Origin: Thermaerobacter sp. FW80
GTDB lineage: Bacteria; Bacillota; Sulfobacillia; Thermaerobacterales; Thermaerobacteraceae
Assembly (NCBI RefSeq): GCF_004634385.1
Contig: NZ_CP037895.1
Coordinates: 719,245-783,244 of the forward strand
Direction: 5' to 3'
DNA length: 64,000 nt
Part shown: positions 11,454-19,897 of the stretch, in pieces
Position numbering within the stretch: position 1 is the stretch's first letter
Layout: every line of letters begins with the position of its first letter
Notes under the pieces: generated by a model
What the model saw: only the letters and a program-made list of their open reading frames with translations
Database searches by the model: none
What the model was told of the DNA's origin: nothing
Position numbers and translations under genes: made by a program

Positions 11454-12032
11454 GTGAGCGATCCGCTGCTCGACCGCATTGCCTTCGCCGTCGCGGTGTT
11501 CCTGGTGTTCTGGCTGATCGGCGGCCGGCAGTGGAACCGGCGGCGCGCCGTCCAGCTGGCGCGGGCGGCGCGGGACGCCATGCAGCTCCTGGGCGACGAC
11601 GTCCGCGTGCAGCCCTTGGGCGGCGGCACGGGCGGCTTCCTGATGGAGGTCGGGCGGCCCGGCGCCGGCATCCGTTCCGCCCAGCTGCTCTGCCTCTTGG
11701 AACCCCGCGACTTTCCGCTGGCCTGGGCGTGGACCCGGTGGCGGGGCCGGCGGGACCAGTTCATCCTCAAGGTCGAGGCGGCCCAGCCCCTGCGCCCCGC
11801 CCGCCTCCAGGGACAGGGGCGGCCCGTGGACGGGTTTGGCCTCCGGCGCCTGGTGCTGGCGGCCACCCAGGCGGCGAGCCCCCAGGTCCAGGTGAGCTTC
11901 GGCGTCGCCCCGGGCGAGGAGGGTGACATCGCGCGGGCGGTCGCGCTGGCCGCGGGGCTGGCGAGGGGAGAGCTCCAGCTGGCCGGCCGCGAGGGCGTGC
12001 CCCCTGGCGGCCGGGGCGGCACGGAATCCTGA
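11454..12032 (+). CDS. Uncharacterised one-pass membrane protein
   Basis: 192 residues from GTG at 11454. The GAGGTGA ribosome site overlaps the stop of the preceding gene, so translation is probably coupled. One hydrophobic segment at about residues 8-24 (IAFAVAVFLVFWLIG) is followed by basic residues, giving an N-out/C-in anchor with a soluble, mostly cytoplasmic domain. The soluble part has beta-rich stretches (VRVQPLGGGTGGFLMEVGRP, FILKVEAAQPLRPARL). I recognise no family. Its position beside the MLGIP protein and opposite the ArsA-like genes suggests a shared role. Confidence 0.65.
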   Translation: MSDPLLDRIAFAVAVFLVFWLIGGRQWNRRRAVQLARAARDAMQLLGDDVRVQPLGGGTGGFLMEVGRPGAGIRSAQLLCLLEPRDFPLAWAWTRWRGRRDQFILKVEAAQPLRPARLQGQGRPVDGFGLRRLVLAATQAASPQVQVSFGVAPGEEGDIARAVALAAGLARGELQLAGREGVPPGGRGGTES

Positions 12033-12137
12033 CCCGTGCGGCGGTGGCCGGCGCCAGGCGGCGGTGGCCGGCGCCCGGGCCGCCGTCGGCGCGCGGGCCC
12101 GCCGGGCCTCGGCCACCGCCGCGCGCCGCGCGCGGGC

Positions 12138-12183
12138 GCGGGCCCGCACGCCGCCCACGGGGGTGGGCGGCGTGCGGGCCCGC
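12138..12183. terminator. Bidirectional hairpin between convergent genes
   Basis: A perfect 21-bp inverted repeat with a 4-nt loop lies between two convergent genes. It has no T tract on either side. It probably ends transcription from both directions. Two ~20-bp direct repeats with the core GCGGTGGCCGGCGCC precede it at about 12040-12080. Confidence 0.7.
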
Positions 12184-12197
12184 GCGGACACCTCGGC

Positions 12198-12695
12198 TCA
12201 CGTGCCGCCGTCACGGGCAAGGCATGCCGCCAGCCATCGGTCGAGGACGCCGTAGTCGTCGTCCACCCGCACGCAGCGACCGCCCACCACCACCGCCATC
12301 TCGTCGCTGCGCAGGCGGTGCCGGACCGCCAGCCAGGCACCCCGCAGCGACGGCAGCGGCACCGTCACCGGCTCCACCTGGTCGCCGAAGCGGGCCGCCA
12401 GATGCCGCACCAGCTGCACCAGCCGGCGCTGGCGGTCGCGCTCGGGCGCGGGGTACTCCCGCTCCTGATCCGCCGGCCCCTCGAGCCCGCAGGCCAAGGC
12501 CCATGGCATGGCTCGCGGGCACAGCTTGAAGTACAGGGGGAAGAGCCCGACGATCTCGACCCGCAGCGGTCTCCCCCTGCGCCCTGTCCGCCGCCGGCGT
12601 CCGGTGCGCCCCGCGCCGTGCCGCCCGCGCCGGGCGACATCGGGTGCGACCACGCCCCTCGCCCCCTCCCCGCAAGGATCGCCGGCCGAACCCAC
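12198..12695 (-). CDS. Possible thioredoxin-fold (ArsD-like) small protein
   Basis: The conserved-looking part is about 120 residues and starts at VEIVGLFPLYF. The predicted order (strand, cysteine loop CPRAMPWALAC, helix, strand EPVTVPL, helix, strand MAVVVGGRCV, C-terminal helix) suggests a thioredoxin-like fold, with an end resembling ArsD-type metallochaperones. The ArsD Cys-Cys pair is absent. The start is uncertain: GTG at 12695, GTG at 12653, or a CTG near 12566 after AGGGGGAG. The upstream Arg-rich stretch looks non-coding. It is the last gene of the ArsA-like cluster. The fold is my inference from pattern only. Confidence 0.55.
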   Translation of the reverse strand: MGSAGDPCGEGARGVVAPDVARRGRHGAGRTGRRRRTGRRGRPLRVEIVGLFPLYFKLCPRAMPWALACGLEGPADQEREYPAPERDRQRRLVQLVRHLAARFGDQVEPVTVPLPSLRGAWLAVRHRLRSDEMAVVVGGRCVRVDDDYGVLDRWLAACLARDGGT

Positions 12696-12731
12696 CCCAC
12701 CGGCCCCAGGGCCTGGACGGTGCCCTGGCGT

Positions 12732-13475
12732 TCAGTGGCACCGCCAGCCGCGCACGGCGGCCTCCCAGGCCGCCTCCACCTCCGACTCGCCGCTCCCCGG
12801 CGCCGCCTCCAGCCGCACCGCGATGCGCCGCTTGGTCTCCGGGCAATCGACCACCAGCGCCCGCGCGGGGTGCCATCGTCCAGGGAAGCCCCGTCGCACC
12901 GCCCCCCGCGCCCACCAGCCGCGGTGACCGGCCAGTTCCAGCGTCCCATCGGTCGCGGAACGCGAGAGGAGACGCGCCGCCGGGGACGCCACCGGCCCTT
13001 CGCCAGCGCGATCGACGGCCGCTCGCGGGCGGACGTCCAGGAACAGCTCGACCCGCGCCGGCAGCCGACGCCTGCCGCCTCCCTCCCCGCGTCGCGCGAC
13101 CCGGGGGGACGCCGCCGTCGCGGTCCGCCCCTCGGCCCCCCCGTCCGATCTCCCGTCCCCCGTCCGCTGGACTGGGCGGCCGGCACCGGCGACCTCGGTT
13201 CCCTGTGCCGCCCCGCCCCGGGAATCCCCGGGCCCGGACCCGGTCCCGCCGGCGGTCGCCGCGAGCCACCAGTGACCCCGGGCGGCGGTGGCCCAACTGA
13301 TGCCGTCGCGCACCGCCCAGCGGTCCACCTCGGGCGGAAAGGCGCCGTCCCCCAGCCGCCAGCCGGCCGGTACGCCCAGCAGCAGGAGGTTGCACGTGCC
13401 GAAGACGACGCTCCGCACCGCCAGCAGGTAGGGGCAGACCGCGGACGTCCCCTCCCCCGGGCCCGGGCCGTTCAC
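12732..13475 (-). CDS. Uncharacterised protein coupled to ArsA-like ATPase 1
   Basis: 247 residues. The GTG start at 13475 overlaps the TGA stop of the ATPase gene (GTGA), which shows tight translational coupling. The first ~70 residues look folded (CPYLLAVRSVVFGTCNLLLLGVP, then ISWATAARGHWWLAA). A Gly/Ala/Arg-rich linker follows, then a second region with RVELFLDVRP, LELAGHRGWWARGAV and ALVVDCPETKRRIAVRLEA. No known domain is recognised. The layout suggests a partner or client factor of the ATPase. Confidence 0.65.
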   Translation of the reverse strand: MNGPGPGEGTSAVCPYLLAVRSVVFGTCNLLLLGVPAGWRLGDGAFPPEVDRWAVRDGISWATAARGHWWLAATAGGTGSGPGDSRGGAAQGTEVAGAGRPVQRTGDGRSDGGAEGRTATAASPRVARRGEGGGRRRLPARVELFLDVRPRAAVDRAGEGPVASPAARLLSRSATDGTLELAGHRGWWARGAVRRGFPGRWHPARALVVDCPETKRRIAVRLEAAPGSGESEVEAAWEAAVRGWRCH

Positions 13476-14503
13476 CCCGTCACCTGGGCCAGCGCCCAGT
13501 GCTGGTCGGGGTCGAACAGGTCGTCCACCGCCTGCTTCAGTGCCTCCAGCCCGTGGACCTCGCTCTTGTAGAGGGGCAGGTAGGCGCGAACCAGGTCGCC
13601 CAGCTCCCGCTGGATCTGCTCCAGGTACCCCGCCTGCTCCTCGTACTTGTTGCGCAGGTACTCGTCCTCGCTGGCCCGCTCCACCTCCTCGCCGCGGATG
13701 ACGCCGTTGACCAGCACCCCGCCCACGGGGATGTCGTAGGCCCGCACCATCTTGATGAACCGCGTGACCACGGAGATCGGCAGGGCCAGGGGCAAGGTGA
13801 CGAAGAAGAAGGCGGTCAACCGGGGGTCGACCAGTAGCTTCTTGACCGCCTTGAACCGCTCGTCCATGGCGATCAGGTCCGCCAGCATCGGATCCTTCTT
13901 GACTTCCTCCATCACCTTGTCCTTGCGGAAGCTGAGCTGCACCCGCAGGGAGAGCGCCTCCTTGCGCGACTCGATCATGCGCTGCAGCCACAGCCCGTAG
14001 ATCTTGGACAGGCCGATCAGCCGCACCGCGTTGGCCACCGCCGCCGTGTCGAAGACGACCATGTCGTACTCCTGGCCCTCGCGCAGCATGATGTCGACCA
14101 TCTTGTCGAACATGGCCGACTCCTCGAAGGCGGGGTTGGTCACCGCGATGTCGATGAAGGGCTTCGCGTCCACCGGGATGTCCGCGTACTTCAGGAATTC
14201 TCGCACCCGCTGGGCGATGTTCTCGCGGTAACGGGCCACCACGTCGGAGGCGTCGACCTCCACGGCGTGGAGGTTGGGCACCCCCTGCACCGGCCGCACC
14301 TGGCCACCCGAGAGGTCCTGCCCGAACACCGACGTCAACGAGTGGACGGGGTTCAGGCTGGCCAGCAGCGTGCGCTTGCCTTGTTCGGCGAAGTGGTACG
14401 CCAGCACGGCGGCGCAGATCGTCTTGCCCACGCCGCCCTTGCCCCCGGTGAAGACGAACTTCAGATCGGGATGCCTCTCCAGGAAGGCGCTGATGTGCTC
14501 CAC
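13472..14503 (-). CDS. ArsA/Get3-like ATPase 1 (atypical switch II)
   Basis: 343 residues from GTG at 14503, set by an AAGGGGGG ribosome site 7 nt upstream. It belongs to the SIMIBI class of P-loop ATPases. The deviant Walker A is GGKGGVGKT (about 20-28) with the signature lysine at about 22. Where ArsA/Get3 proteins have DTAPTGH, this protein has DTAAVANAVRLI, so the TGH part is gone. No ArsA metal-site cysteine triad is seen, and the length matches a single-domain Get3-like subunit, not the doubled ArsA. It probably pairs with ATPase 2 upstream. Its role is unknown. Confidence 0.85.
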   Translation of the reverse strand: MEHISAFLERHPDLKFVFTGGKGGVGKTICAAVLAYHFAEQGKRTLLASLNPVHSLTSVFGQDLSGGQVRPVQGVPNLHAVEVDASDVVARYRENIAQRVREFLKYADIPVDAKPFIDIAVTNPAFEESAMFDKMVDIMLREGQEYDMVVFDTAAVANAVRLIGLSKIYGLWLQRMIESRKEALSLRVQLSFRKDKVMEEVKKDPMLADLIAMDERFKAVKKLLVDPRLTAFFFVTLPLALPISVVTRFIKMVRAYDIPVGGVLVNGVIRGEEVERASEDEYLRNKYEEQAGYLEQIQRELGDLVRAYLPLYKSEVHGLEALKQAVDDLFDPDQHWALAQVTG

Positions 14504-14696
14504 CCTCGTTCCCCCCTTGCGGACGAACCGGCCGCGGCCGCACCGGCCGGCGAGGCCCGCCGGGCCCATCGCACCGGGCATCGGCGTTCCCCGGCGGCAC
14601 GGCTGCGGCCGGTGCCGGGTCCGGTCGACAGCGGTGCTGGAGCCACCCCTGCGTCGGGCGCCCCACGGTCCGGCGGGCCGACGCGTCCCGGGCACC
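14504..14696. other. Spacer between the two ArsA-like genes
   Basis: 193 bp without a supported gene. It carries an exact copy of the dispersed word GGACGAACCGGC at 14521-14532, just upstream of the ATPase 1 ribosome site. The frame stays open through it, so an N-terminal extension of ATPase 1 cannot be excluded, but the composition is repetitive. Confidence 0.5.
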
Positions 14697-15713
14697 TCAC
14701 GCCTCCAGGGCGATCTCGCAACGCATCAGGTACCGGGACGCCTGCTCGATCATCGCCAGGCCCTTGGGCTCGCGGGTGAACATCGGCACCACCGCCTGGA
14801 CCCGGTCGCCGAACTTGCGGGCGATCTCCGCCAGGTGCTCCTGCTGCATCAGGACGCGGTTGCGCAGGTACTCGGAGGTGCCCGGCCGGTCCAGGAGCTC
14901 GCGCGGATACACCTGGTTGACCACCAGCCCCGACATCTCCATCCCCAGGGCGTTGAACATCGCCAGGGCCCGCTCCGTGTCCAGGATCGCCATCTTCTCG
15001 GGGATCAGCACCATGAAGAAGGCCGTGCGCCGTCGATCGGTGATCAGATCGGTGAAGGCCTTGATCTTGTTGCGGATGTCGATGAGCTCCTGCATCACCG
15101 CGTCTTCGTGGCCCTTCTCGCCCTTGAGCGTGGCGGCGATGGCGTCGTACTCGGCCACCTTGGAGCGAGCCTCGGTGATCTTCTCCACCCACTTGGAGAG
15201 GATGTCGGCCATGGCCACCATGCGCACGCCGTGGCCGAAGGGCGGCATGTCGAAGATGTAGATGTCGTACTGGTGCGCGGCCACGAGCTCGGCCATGGCG
15301 TCGTAGGTGGCCGACTCGTACATCGCCGGCTCGGCGGAGGTGGAGTCGATGTACTCCTCGATCTCCTTGGGCACGGCGTCGAGGCCGTACATGTCCTTGA
15401 TCTTCTGCTTCACCGACGCCTGGTACTCGGCCACCCGCCGGTCGGCGTCGATCTCCACGACGAACAGGTTGGGAGCCACCTCGATCTCGCCCAGGCCGTA
15501 GAAGTTGCGCTCGAAGATGTCGCTGAGGGACGCCTGGGGATCGGTGCTGAAGAGCAGCGTCCGCTTCTTCTTCACCTGGGACATGTACCAGGCCAGGGAC
15601 GAGCTGGACGTCGTCTTGCCCAGTCCGCCCTTGCCCGCGAAGATGACGACCTCCACGTCGGGGTGCGCCTCGAAGTACGCCTCGAGACCCCGGGGCCGCA
15701 CCAGGGTGGGCAT
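14697..15713 (-). CDS. ArsA/Get3-like ATPase 2 (canonical motifs)
   Basis: 338 residues. The deviant Walker A is AGKGGLGKTT (27-36). Switch I follows the FSTDPQASLSDIF pattern. Switch II is DMPPFGHGVRMV, retaining the GH of the family DTAPTGH. No arsenite-binding Cys triad is visible. The C-terminal half has LVVNQVYPREL, close to the family VVNxVLP motif. It is 193 bp upstream of ATPase 1 and 82 bp downstream of MLGIP protein B. I infer a nucleotide-driven targeting or metallochaperone-like role, with the substrate unknown. Confidence 0.88.
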   Translation of the reverse strand: MPTLVRPRGLEAYFEAHPDVEVVIFAGKGGLGKTTSSSSLAWYMSQVKKKRTLLFSTDPQASLSDIFERNFYGLGEIEVAPNLFVVEIDADRRVAEYQASVKQKIKDMYGLDAVPKEIEEYIDSTSAEPAMYESATYDAMAELVAAHQYDIYIFDMPPFGHGVRMVAMADILSKWVEKITEARSKVAEYDAIAATLKGEKGHEDAVMQELIDIRNKIKAFTDLITDRRRTAFFMVLIPEKMAILDTERALAMFNALGMEMSGLVVNQVYPRELLDRPGTSEYLRNRVLMQQEHLAEIARKFGDRVQAVVPMFTREPKGLAMIEQASRYLMRCEIALEA

Positions 15714-15795
15714 GACCGCTTCCTCCCTCCCGCGTCCCGTCCGCCTTTCGCGACGCCTGCCGCGACGCCCGCGCGGCGATGGCCGCCGGCGCCCC

Positions 15796-16098
15796 TCAGT
15801 AGATGGCGTCGGTGAAGTCGCGCTCGCGGAAGACCCGCTGTTTCCACGACTCGATGTTGGGCACCGCGTAGGGCAGGATCCGCAGGCTGTAGTAGGGCGG
15901 CAGCACGGGGATGCCCAACATGTCGCCCAGGGTGATGAACATGAACAGATGTTCCAGGTGCATGCGCGTGCGCAACGCGGCCGTCACGTTGCCGTGGCTG
16001 GCCATCCCGTAGAGCACGCCGCGCAGCTTGGTGAGGAAGCCGCCCTTCTGCTGCGGACCGCCCGTGTCGGCGCCCGCTGGCCCCTTGCGTCCGAACAT
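15796..16098 (-). CDS. Small MLGIP-family protein, copy B
   Basis: 100 residues from ATG at 16098 (GGAGGGGAAG upstream); an in-frame start at 16131 would add 11 residues. After a polar lead the conserved core reads GGFLTKLRGVLYG, then LFMFITLGDMLGIP, YSLRILPYAVP and WKQRVFRERDF. It is a paralogue of the protein at 10990-11442. It lies between cstA and ATPase 2 on the same strand. No signal peptide. The MLGIP part is moderately hydrophobic and may be the piece the ATPases bind. That is inference. Confidence 0.8.
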   Translation of the reverse strand: MFGRKGPAGADTGGPQQKGGFLTKLRGVLYGMASHGNVTAALRTRMHLEHLFMFITLGDMLGIPVLPPYYSLRILPYAVPNIESWKQRVFRERDFTDAIY

Positions 16099-16200
16099 GC
16101 CTCGCTTCCCCTCCCTCTGCGACCGTCGCAAGCCCCGCCGGGCTGGGCCGGGGTGCCGGCCGCTCGAACGCCGCCAGCCCCCCGGCCCCCCGCGCGCGGG

Positions 16201-17973
16201 TCAGTCGCCCGGGGCCGCCTGCGGCTGGGCCAGCATGCCGGCCTTGGCGCGGCTGTAGGCCTGCAGGGTCAGGACCGCCATGCGCAGGCCCAGGACGAAC
16301 AGCGCCACGCCGATCAGCACCGACGCCCAGTCGATCAGGTTGGCCACGGTGGGCGCCATCGTCTTCAGCGGATCCTGGGTCAGCGTCTTGGCCGGCCCGC
16401 CCAGGGCCGCCTGCAGGAACCGGATCGTCTGCACGGCGATGGCCGCCAGGGTGGTGACGATCATGAACAGCGCCGGGAGCAGCGTGTACCGCGTCGGTGC
16501 CTTCACCCGCGCCAGGTGGATGGTGATCAGCATCAGGGCGAGTCCCGCCAGCAGCTGGTTCGACCCGCCGAAGAACAGCCAGATGTTGTTCCACGAGCCG
16601 CTGACCGCCATGATCCAGGGCAGCAGCAGCCCCACGAAGGTCGACACGTGCTTCTGGGCCAGGATGCCCTCGCCGAACACCTCCACCGACACCAGTCGCC
16701 AGAAGCGGGTGACCAGCGCCTGGACGGTGATGGCGTAGATCACCAGCACCGTCCCGTAGAAGACCTGGATGGCCGCGTCGGACATGAACAGACCGAGGAT
16801 CGGCTCGGTCAGCAGGGTGGCGCCGTAGACCCACGCGCCCACGCTGGCGCCGCCCAGTTCGGCGATCCGCTCGGGGCTCAGCACCATGTACGAGGCCAGG
16901 GACACCAGCGCTAGCAGGCCCTCTCCCAGCATGGCCCCGGCGCCCACCGGATGGGCGTCGGGCTCGACGTCCAGCTGCTTGGCCGTGCTGGACGAGCTGA
17001 CCAGGCTGTGCCAGCCGGAGATGGCGCCGCAGGCGATGGCGGTGAACAGCACGGGCCACATCGGGTTACCCCCGGCGGCGAAGCTGCCCGCCGGACCCCA
17101 GAAGCCCTTCCAGCCGGGCTGCGCCAGGGTCACGCCGGTGATGGGCGTGATCAGCGCGCCGAGCAGGATCACCAGCACGGCGAACATCGCCGGGAAGAAG
17201 GAGACGTAGTTGAAGGGCTGGATGAAGGTCGGCAGCGGCAGGATGGACGCGACGTACAGGATGGCGCAGCACAGCGCCGCCCACACCCAGACGTTGAAGT
17301 TCAGGGCGCCCTGGGCGCCCAGGTTCAGCCGCACGGCGCGGCCGACCTCCGTGGACCCCAGCCAGAAGGACAGGATCATCAGGACGAAGGCGAGGAGGGT
17401 CACGGCGCCCACGTTCATGCGTCGCTTGTACAGCAGCTGGCCGCAGATCACGCCGGTCAGGATGATGCCGACCGTCGCCACGAAGGAGCCCGCGAAGGTG
17501 TTCCAGAAGACGGCGATCAGCTGGATGAAGGTCGCCGAGATGATCAGCAGGTAGAACAGGATGAAGCCCAGCAGCGTGCTGCGCCCCGCGGCGCCGGTGA
17601 ACTCGTAGGTGATGGGGCCGAAGGACCGTCCCTGGTTGCGCACCGACAGCATGATGGACCCGTAGTCCTGGAGCCAGCCGATGAAGAAGTTGCCGAAGAT
17701 GATCCACAGGAGCGCCGGGACCCAGCCGAACTGCAACGCCACGAAGGGCCCCAGGATCGGGCCCAGCGCCGCCACGCTCTTGTACTGGTAGCCCCACAGC
17801 ACGTAGCGGCTGACGGGGAAGTACTCCACCCCGTCGGTGTACATGTGGGCGGGGGTGGTGCGGTTGGCGTCGGGTTGCCAGACCGTGCGGTCGTACCACC
17901 GCCCGTAGACGAAGTAGGCGATGCCGTAGGCGATCAAAGCCAGCACCACGAACATCGCCGGCGAATTCAGCAT
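16201..17973 (-). CDS. cstA: Carbon starvation protein A-type transporter
   Basis: 590 residues with about 15 hydrophobic segments, matching the short CstA type. The N-terminus LALIAYGIAYFVYGRWYDR and the motif GYQYKSVAALGPILGPFVAL are typical, as is GAISGWHSLVSSSSTAKQL. Known relatives are proton-coupled or sodium-coupled importers of peptides or pyruvate. It is the first gene on the strand that leads to MLGIP protein B and the ArsA-like genes, with a 102-bp spacer, so cotranscription is possible. Confidence 0.95.
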   Translation of the reverse strand: MLNSPAMFVVLALIAYGIAYFVYGRWYDRTVWQPDANRTTPAHMYTDGVEYFPVSRYVLWGYQYKSVAALGPILGPFVALQFGWVPALLWIIFGNFFIGWLQDYGSIMLSVRNQGRSFGPITYEFTGAAGRSTLLGFILFYLLIISATFIQLIAVFWNTFAGSFVATVGIILTGVICGQLLYKRRMNVGAVTLLAFVLMILSFWLGSTEVGRAVRLNLGAQGALNFNVWVWAALCCAILYVASILPLPTFIQPFNYVSFFPAMFAVLVILLGALITPITGVTLAQPGWKGFWGPAGSFAAGGNPMWPVLFTAIACGAISGWHSLVSSSSTAKQLDVEPDAHPVGAGAMLGEGLLALVSLASYMVLSPERIAELGGASVGAWVYGATLLTEPILGLFMSDAAIQVFYGTVLVIYAITVQALVTRFWRLVSVEVFGEGILAQKHVSTFVGLLLPWIMAVSGSWNNIWLFFGGSNQLLAGLALMLITIHLARVKAPTRYTLLPALFMIVTTLAAIAVQTIRFLQAALGGPAKTLTQDPLKTMAPTVANLIDWASVLIGVALFVLGLRMAVLTLQAYSRAKAGMLAQPQAAPGD

Positions 17974-18889
17974 GGTCCGCTCCCCTTTCCCCTGCGCAAG
18001 GCCGCTGGGAACGACGGCGTCGGCTCCGGCCCCCGGCGCGGGCGTCGCGCGAAGGGTCCAGCGCGGTCACCCGGGACGAACCCGGCCCGGCGGCACTGGC
18101 GCGTGACCGGAGCGGGTCGGGGGCTATCGCGGCGGACCGTTGGCGGGCACCGGCGGGGGCACCCGTCCGCCCGCCGCGACGCTGCAGAGGGATGCCGGTG
18201 GCGCGACCGCCTTTGGGGTCTGCGGCCGCTGCACCGGCCTGGGATGGGATCCGCTGCGGTCGGGGGATTCGGGACGCCGAGGGGCGGGGCCTGCGTGCCG
18301 CAGGCGGCCCCGCCCGCCGGGTGCACCAGCAAGGCACACCCGCGTCCGGTCCCCCACAAGCCCCACAAGACAGAAGGATGGCTCGGTGATGGCTCGGTGT
18401 GGACGCAGGCCGCCTGCGGCCGGGATCCGTCGGCGCTCCCCATGCTGTGGCGGGCGGTGCTCCCGGACGGCCGGGACCGCACCCCACCGTTGCCGGCTGG
18501 GGCGCGCGGCCTCCACCCGGAGCCCTCCGCCCGACGGCCAGGCGGCCTTCTCACCCCCCGCGCGAGCGGCCGCTCACCAGGCTGTGGTCCCGCCCCAGCC
18601 GGGACCACAGCCTGATCGCTTTCCCCCGCCGACGACGGCCAACCGGCAAGGAAACCGGCGTCGTCGCCCGTTCCCGTGGGGAATTTCGTCGGCCGGTGCC
18701 ACGTTCCTCCTGCCGGCGCCACCGGCTCGGCCGCCACCGGCCCGGGGGCCCGCTGACGAGGGCCGGTCCCGGCGGACGATGGGAGGACCGCGCCGGATTC
18801 ACCAAGAGATGGCCGCGCCGGACCCACGGTGGGACGGCCGCGCCGGGCGGACGGTGGGCCCGACGAGCCGGGCGCCGCCCGACCTGCCC
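17974..18889. other. 916-bp spacer upstream of cstA
   Basis: No supported gene. Contents: a variant of the dispersed word inside CCGGG-acgaa-CCCGG (about 18072-18086), a tandem GATGGCTCGGT pair (about 18377-18398), and a perfect 15-bp inverted repeat (18578-18614). Open frames here are low-complexity. The region on the minus strand would be the leader of cstA, but I found no recognisable riboswitch or T-box consensus. Confidence 0.5.
18578..18614. repeat. Perfect 15-bp inverted repeat, 7-nt loop
   Basis: CAGGCTGTGGTCCCG and its exact complement flank CCCCAGC. No T tract follows on the minus strand. On the plus strand the stem is followed by ATCGCTTTCCC. It could end transcription of the minus-strand gene at 18890-19897, lying about 275 bp past its stop. 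Confidence 0.6.
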
Positions 18890-19897
18890 TCACCCTCCGT
18901 CCACGCCCCGGGGAGGCCACAGCCACCAGACGGGCACCCCCGCCAGCCCGGCCGTCGCCCGGGCGGTCGCCGAGGGCGGGGCGTCGGCCACGGGGATCAC
19001 CACCGGCGCGGGCACGAACTCCTCCAGCTGGCGCAACAGCTCGCTGCGCGCCCGGGTGGCCCCGCGCAGCCAACCCGGTCCCGCCGCGGAGCGGCCGGGC
19101 GCGGCGGGCGAACCGTCCCCGGCGGCCGGCGCGGCCGGCGGCGAGGTCGTCCGCAGGCCGGCCCCGGCCGCCGGTCCACCCGGCCCGGGCCGGCCTCGGC
19201 CGGCCGGGGCCGGTGTCGTCTCGTCCCCGCAGGCCGCCGCCAGGGCCGCCCGGGGCACGATCGCCGGTTGCATCGCTCCGGGCGCCCACTCCACCACCCG
19301 CGCCCAACCGCGCGCCCACAGGCCGGGATGGGCGATCTCGTCCCAGGGGAGCAGGACCCAGCGCGGGCCGCCGCCCGTGGCGCGGCGGCCCGCGCGGGCG
19401 AGGAGGGCCCGCAGGTGGTCGGGGTCCCGAACCAGGACGCCATGGAGCCCCTGCCCCCAGAGGGGGGCCACGGCCTCCGGCTCGGCCACGGCCAGCAACA
19501 CCCGCGGGACGGCGGCGGGCGGCGGGGGCCCGCCGGCCGGGCTGGTGCCGTCCGCCCAGGTGGGCGCCGGGTCGTCCGCCGTGGGGATGCGCGCCCCCGG
19601 GGCCGGTTCGTCCAGGGCGGTGAGGTAAGCTATGGCATGGCGAGAGACGGTCGGCGGCGAGCCGGCGGCCTCCACTCCCGCGGGCGGCCCGCTGCGGCGG
19701 GACGAGGGGTCCGGCAGGTCCGCCGCCCCCTGGGCCCGGTCGACGCCCGGCTCCGCCGGGACCAGCCACCGGTCGCCCGGTTCCCACGGCACCAGCCGCT
19801 CGGAGGGCCGTCCGCGGTCGGCGCTGCCCTCGGGTTGGACGCGTGGGAGAGGGTACGCCATGCCGTCATCCCGTCGGACACCGCCGGAGGACACCAT
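18890..19897 (-). CDS. Hypothetical protein
   Basis: 335 residues from ATG at 19897 (GGAAGGGA upstream); ATG at 19861 is an alternative. A folded-looking segment (about 130-220) contains [55 protein letters not shown] and a helix, a pattern of alternating strands and helices. It is flanked by Pro/Ala/Gly-rich stretches. It encodes DEPAPG from an exact copy of the dispersed word (19602-19613). No family is recognised. Codon bias toward G/C in third positions supports coding, but confidence is moderate. Confidence 0.5.
   Translation of the reverse strand: MVSSGGVRRDDGMAYPLPRVQPEGSADRGRPSERLVPWEPGDRWLVPAEPGVDRAQGAADLPDPSSRRSGPPAGVEAAGSPPTVSRHAIAYLTALDEPAPGARIPTADDPAPTWADGTSPAGGPPPPAAVPRVLLAVAEPEAVAPLWGQGLHGVLVRDPDHLRALLARAGRRATGGGPRWVLLPWDEIAHPGLWARGWARVVEWAPGAMQPAIVPRAALAAACGDETTPAPAGRGRPGPGGPAAGAGLRTTSPPAAPAAGDGSPAAPGRSAAGPGWLRGATRARSELLRQLEEFVPAPVVIPVADAPPSATARATAGLAGVPVWWLWPPRGVDGG

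Noticed and set aside
13472-15713. Arsenic resistance (arsA with arsD/arsB) as the role of the ATPase cluster
   Set aside because: No arsB/acr3, arsC or arsR gene is nearby. The ATPases lack the ArsA cysteine triad and are single-domain. Kept only as family resemblance.
17974-18889. T-box or other riboswitch in the long leader of cstA
   Set aside because: No T-box consensus (GGGTGGNACCGCG) or other known aptamer core was seen on the minus strand. Only a plain inverted repeat and short tandem repeats are present.
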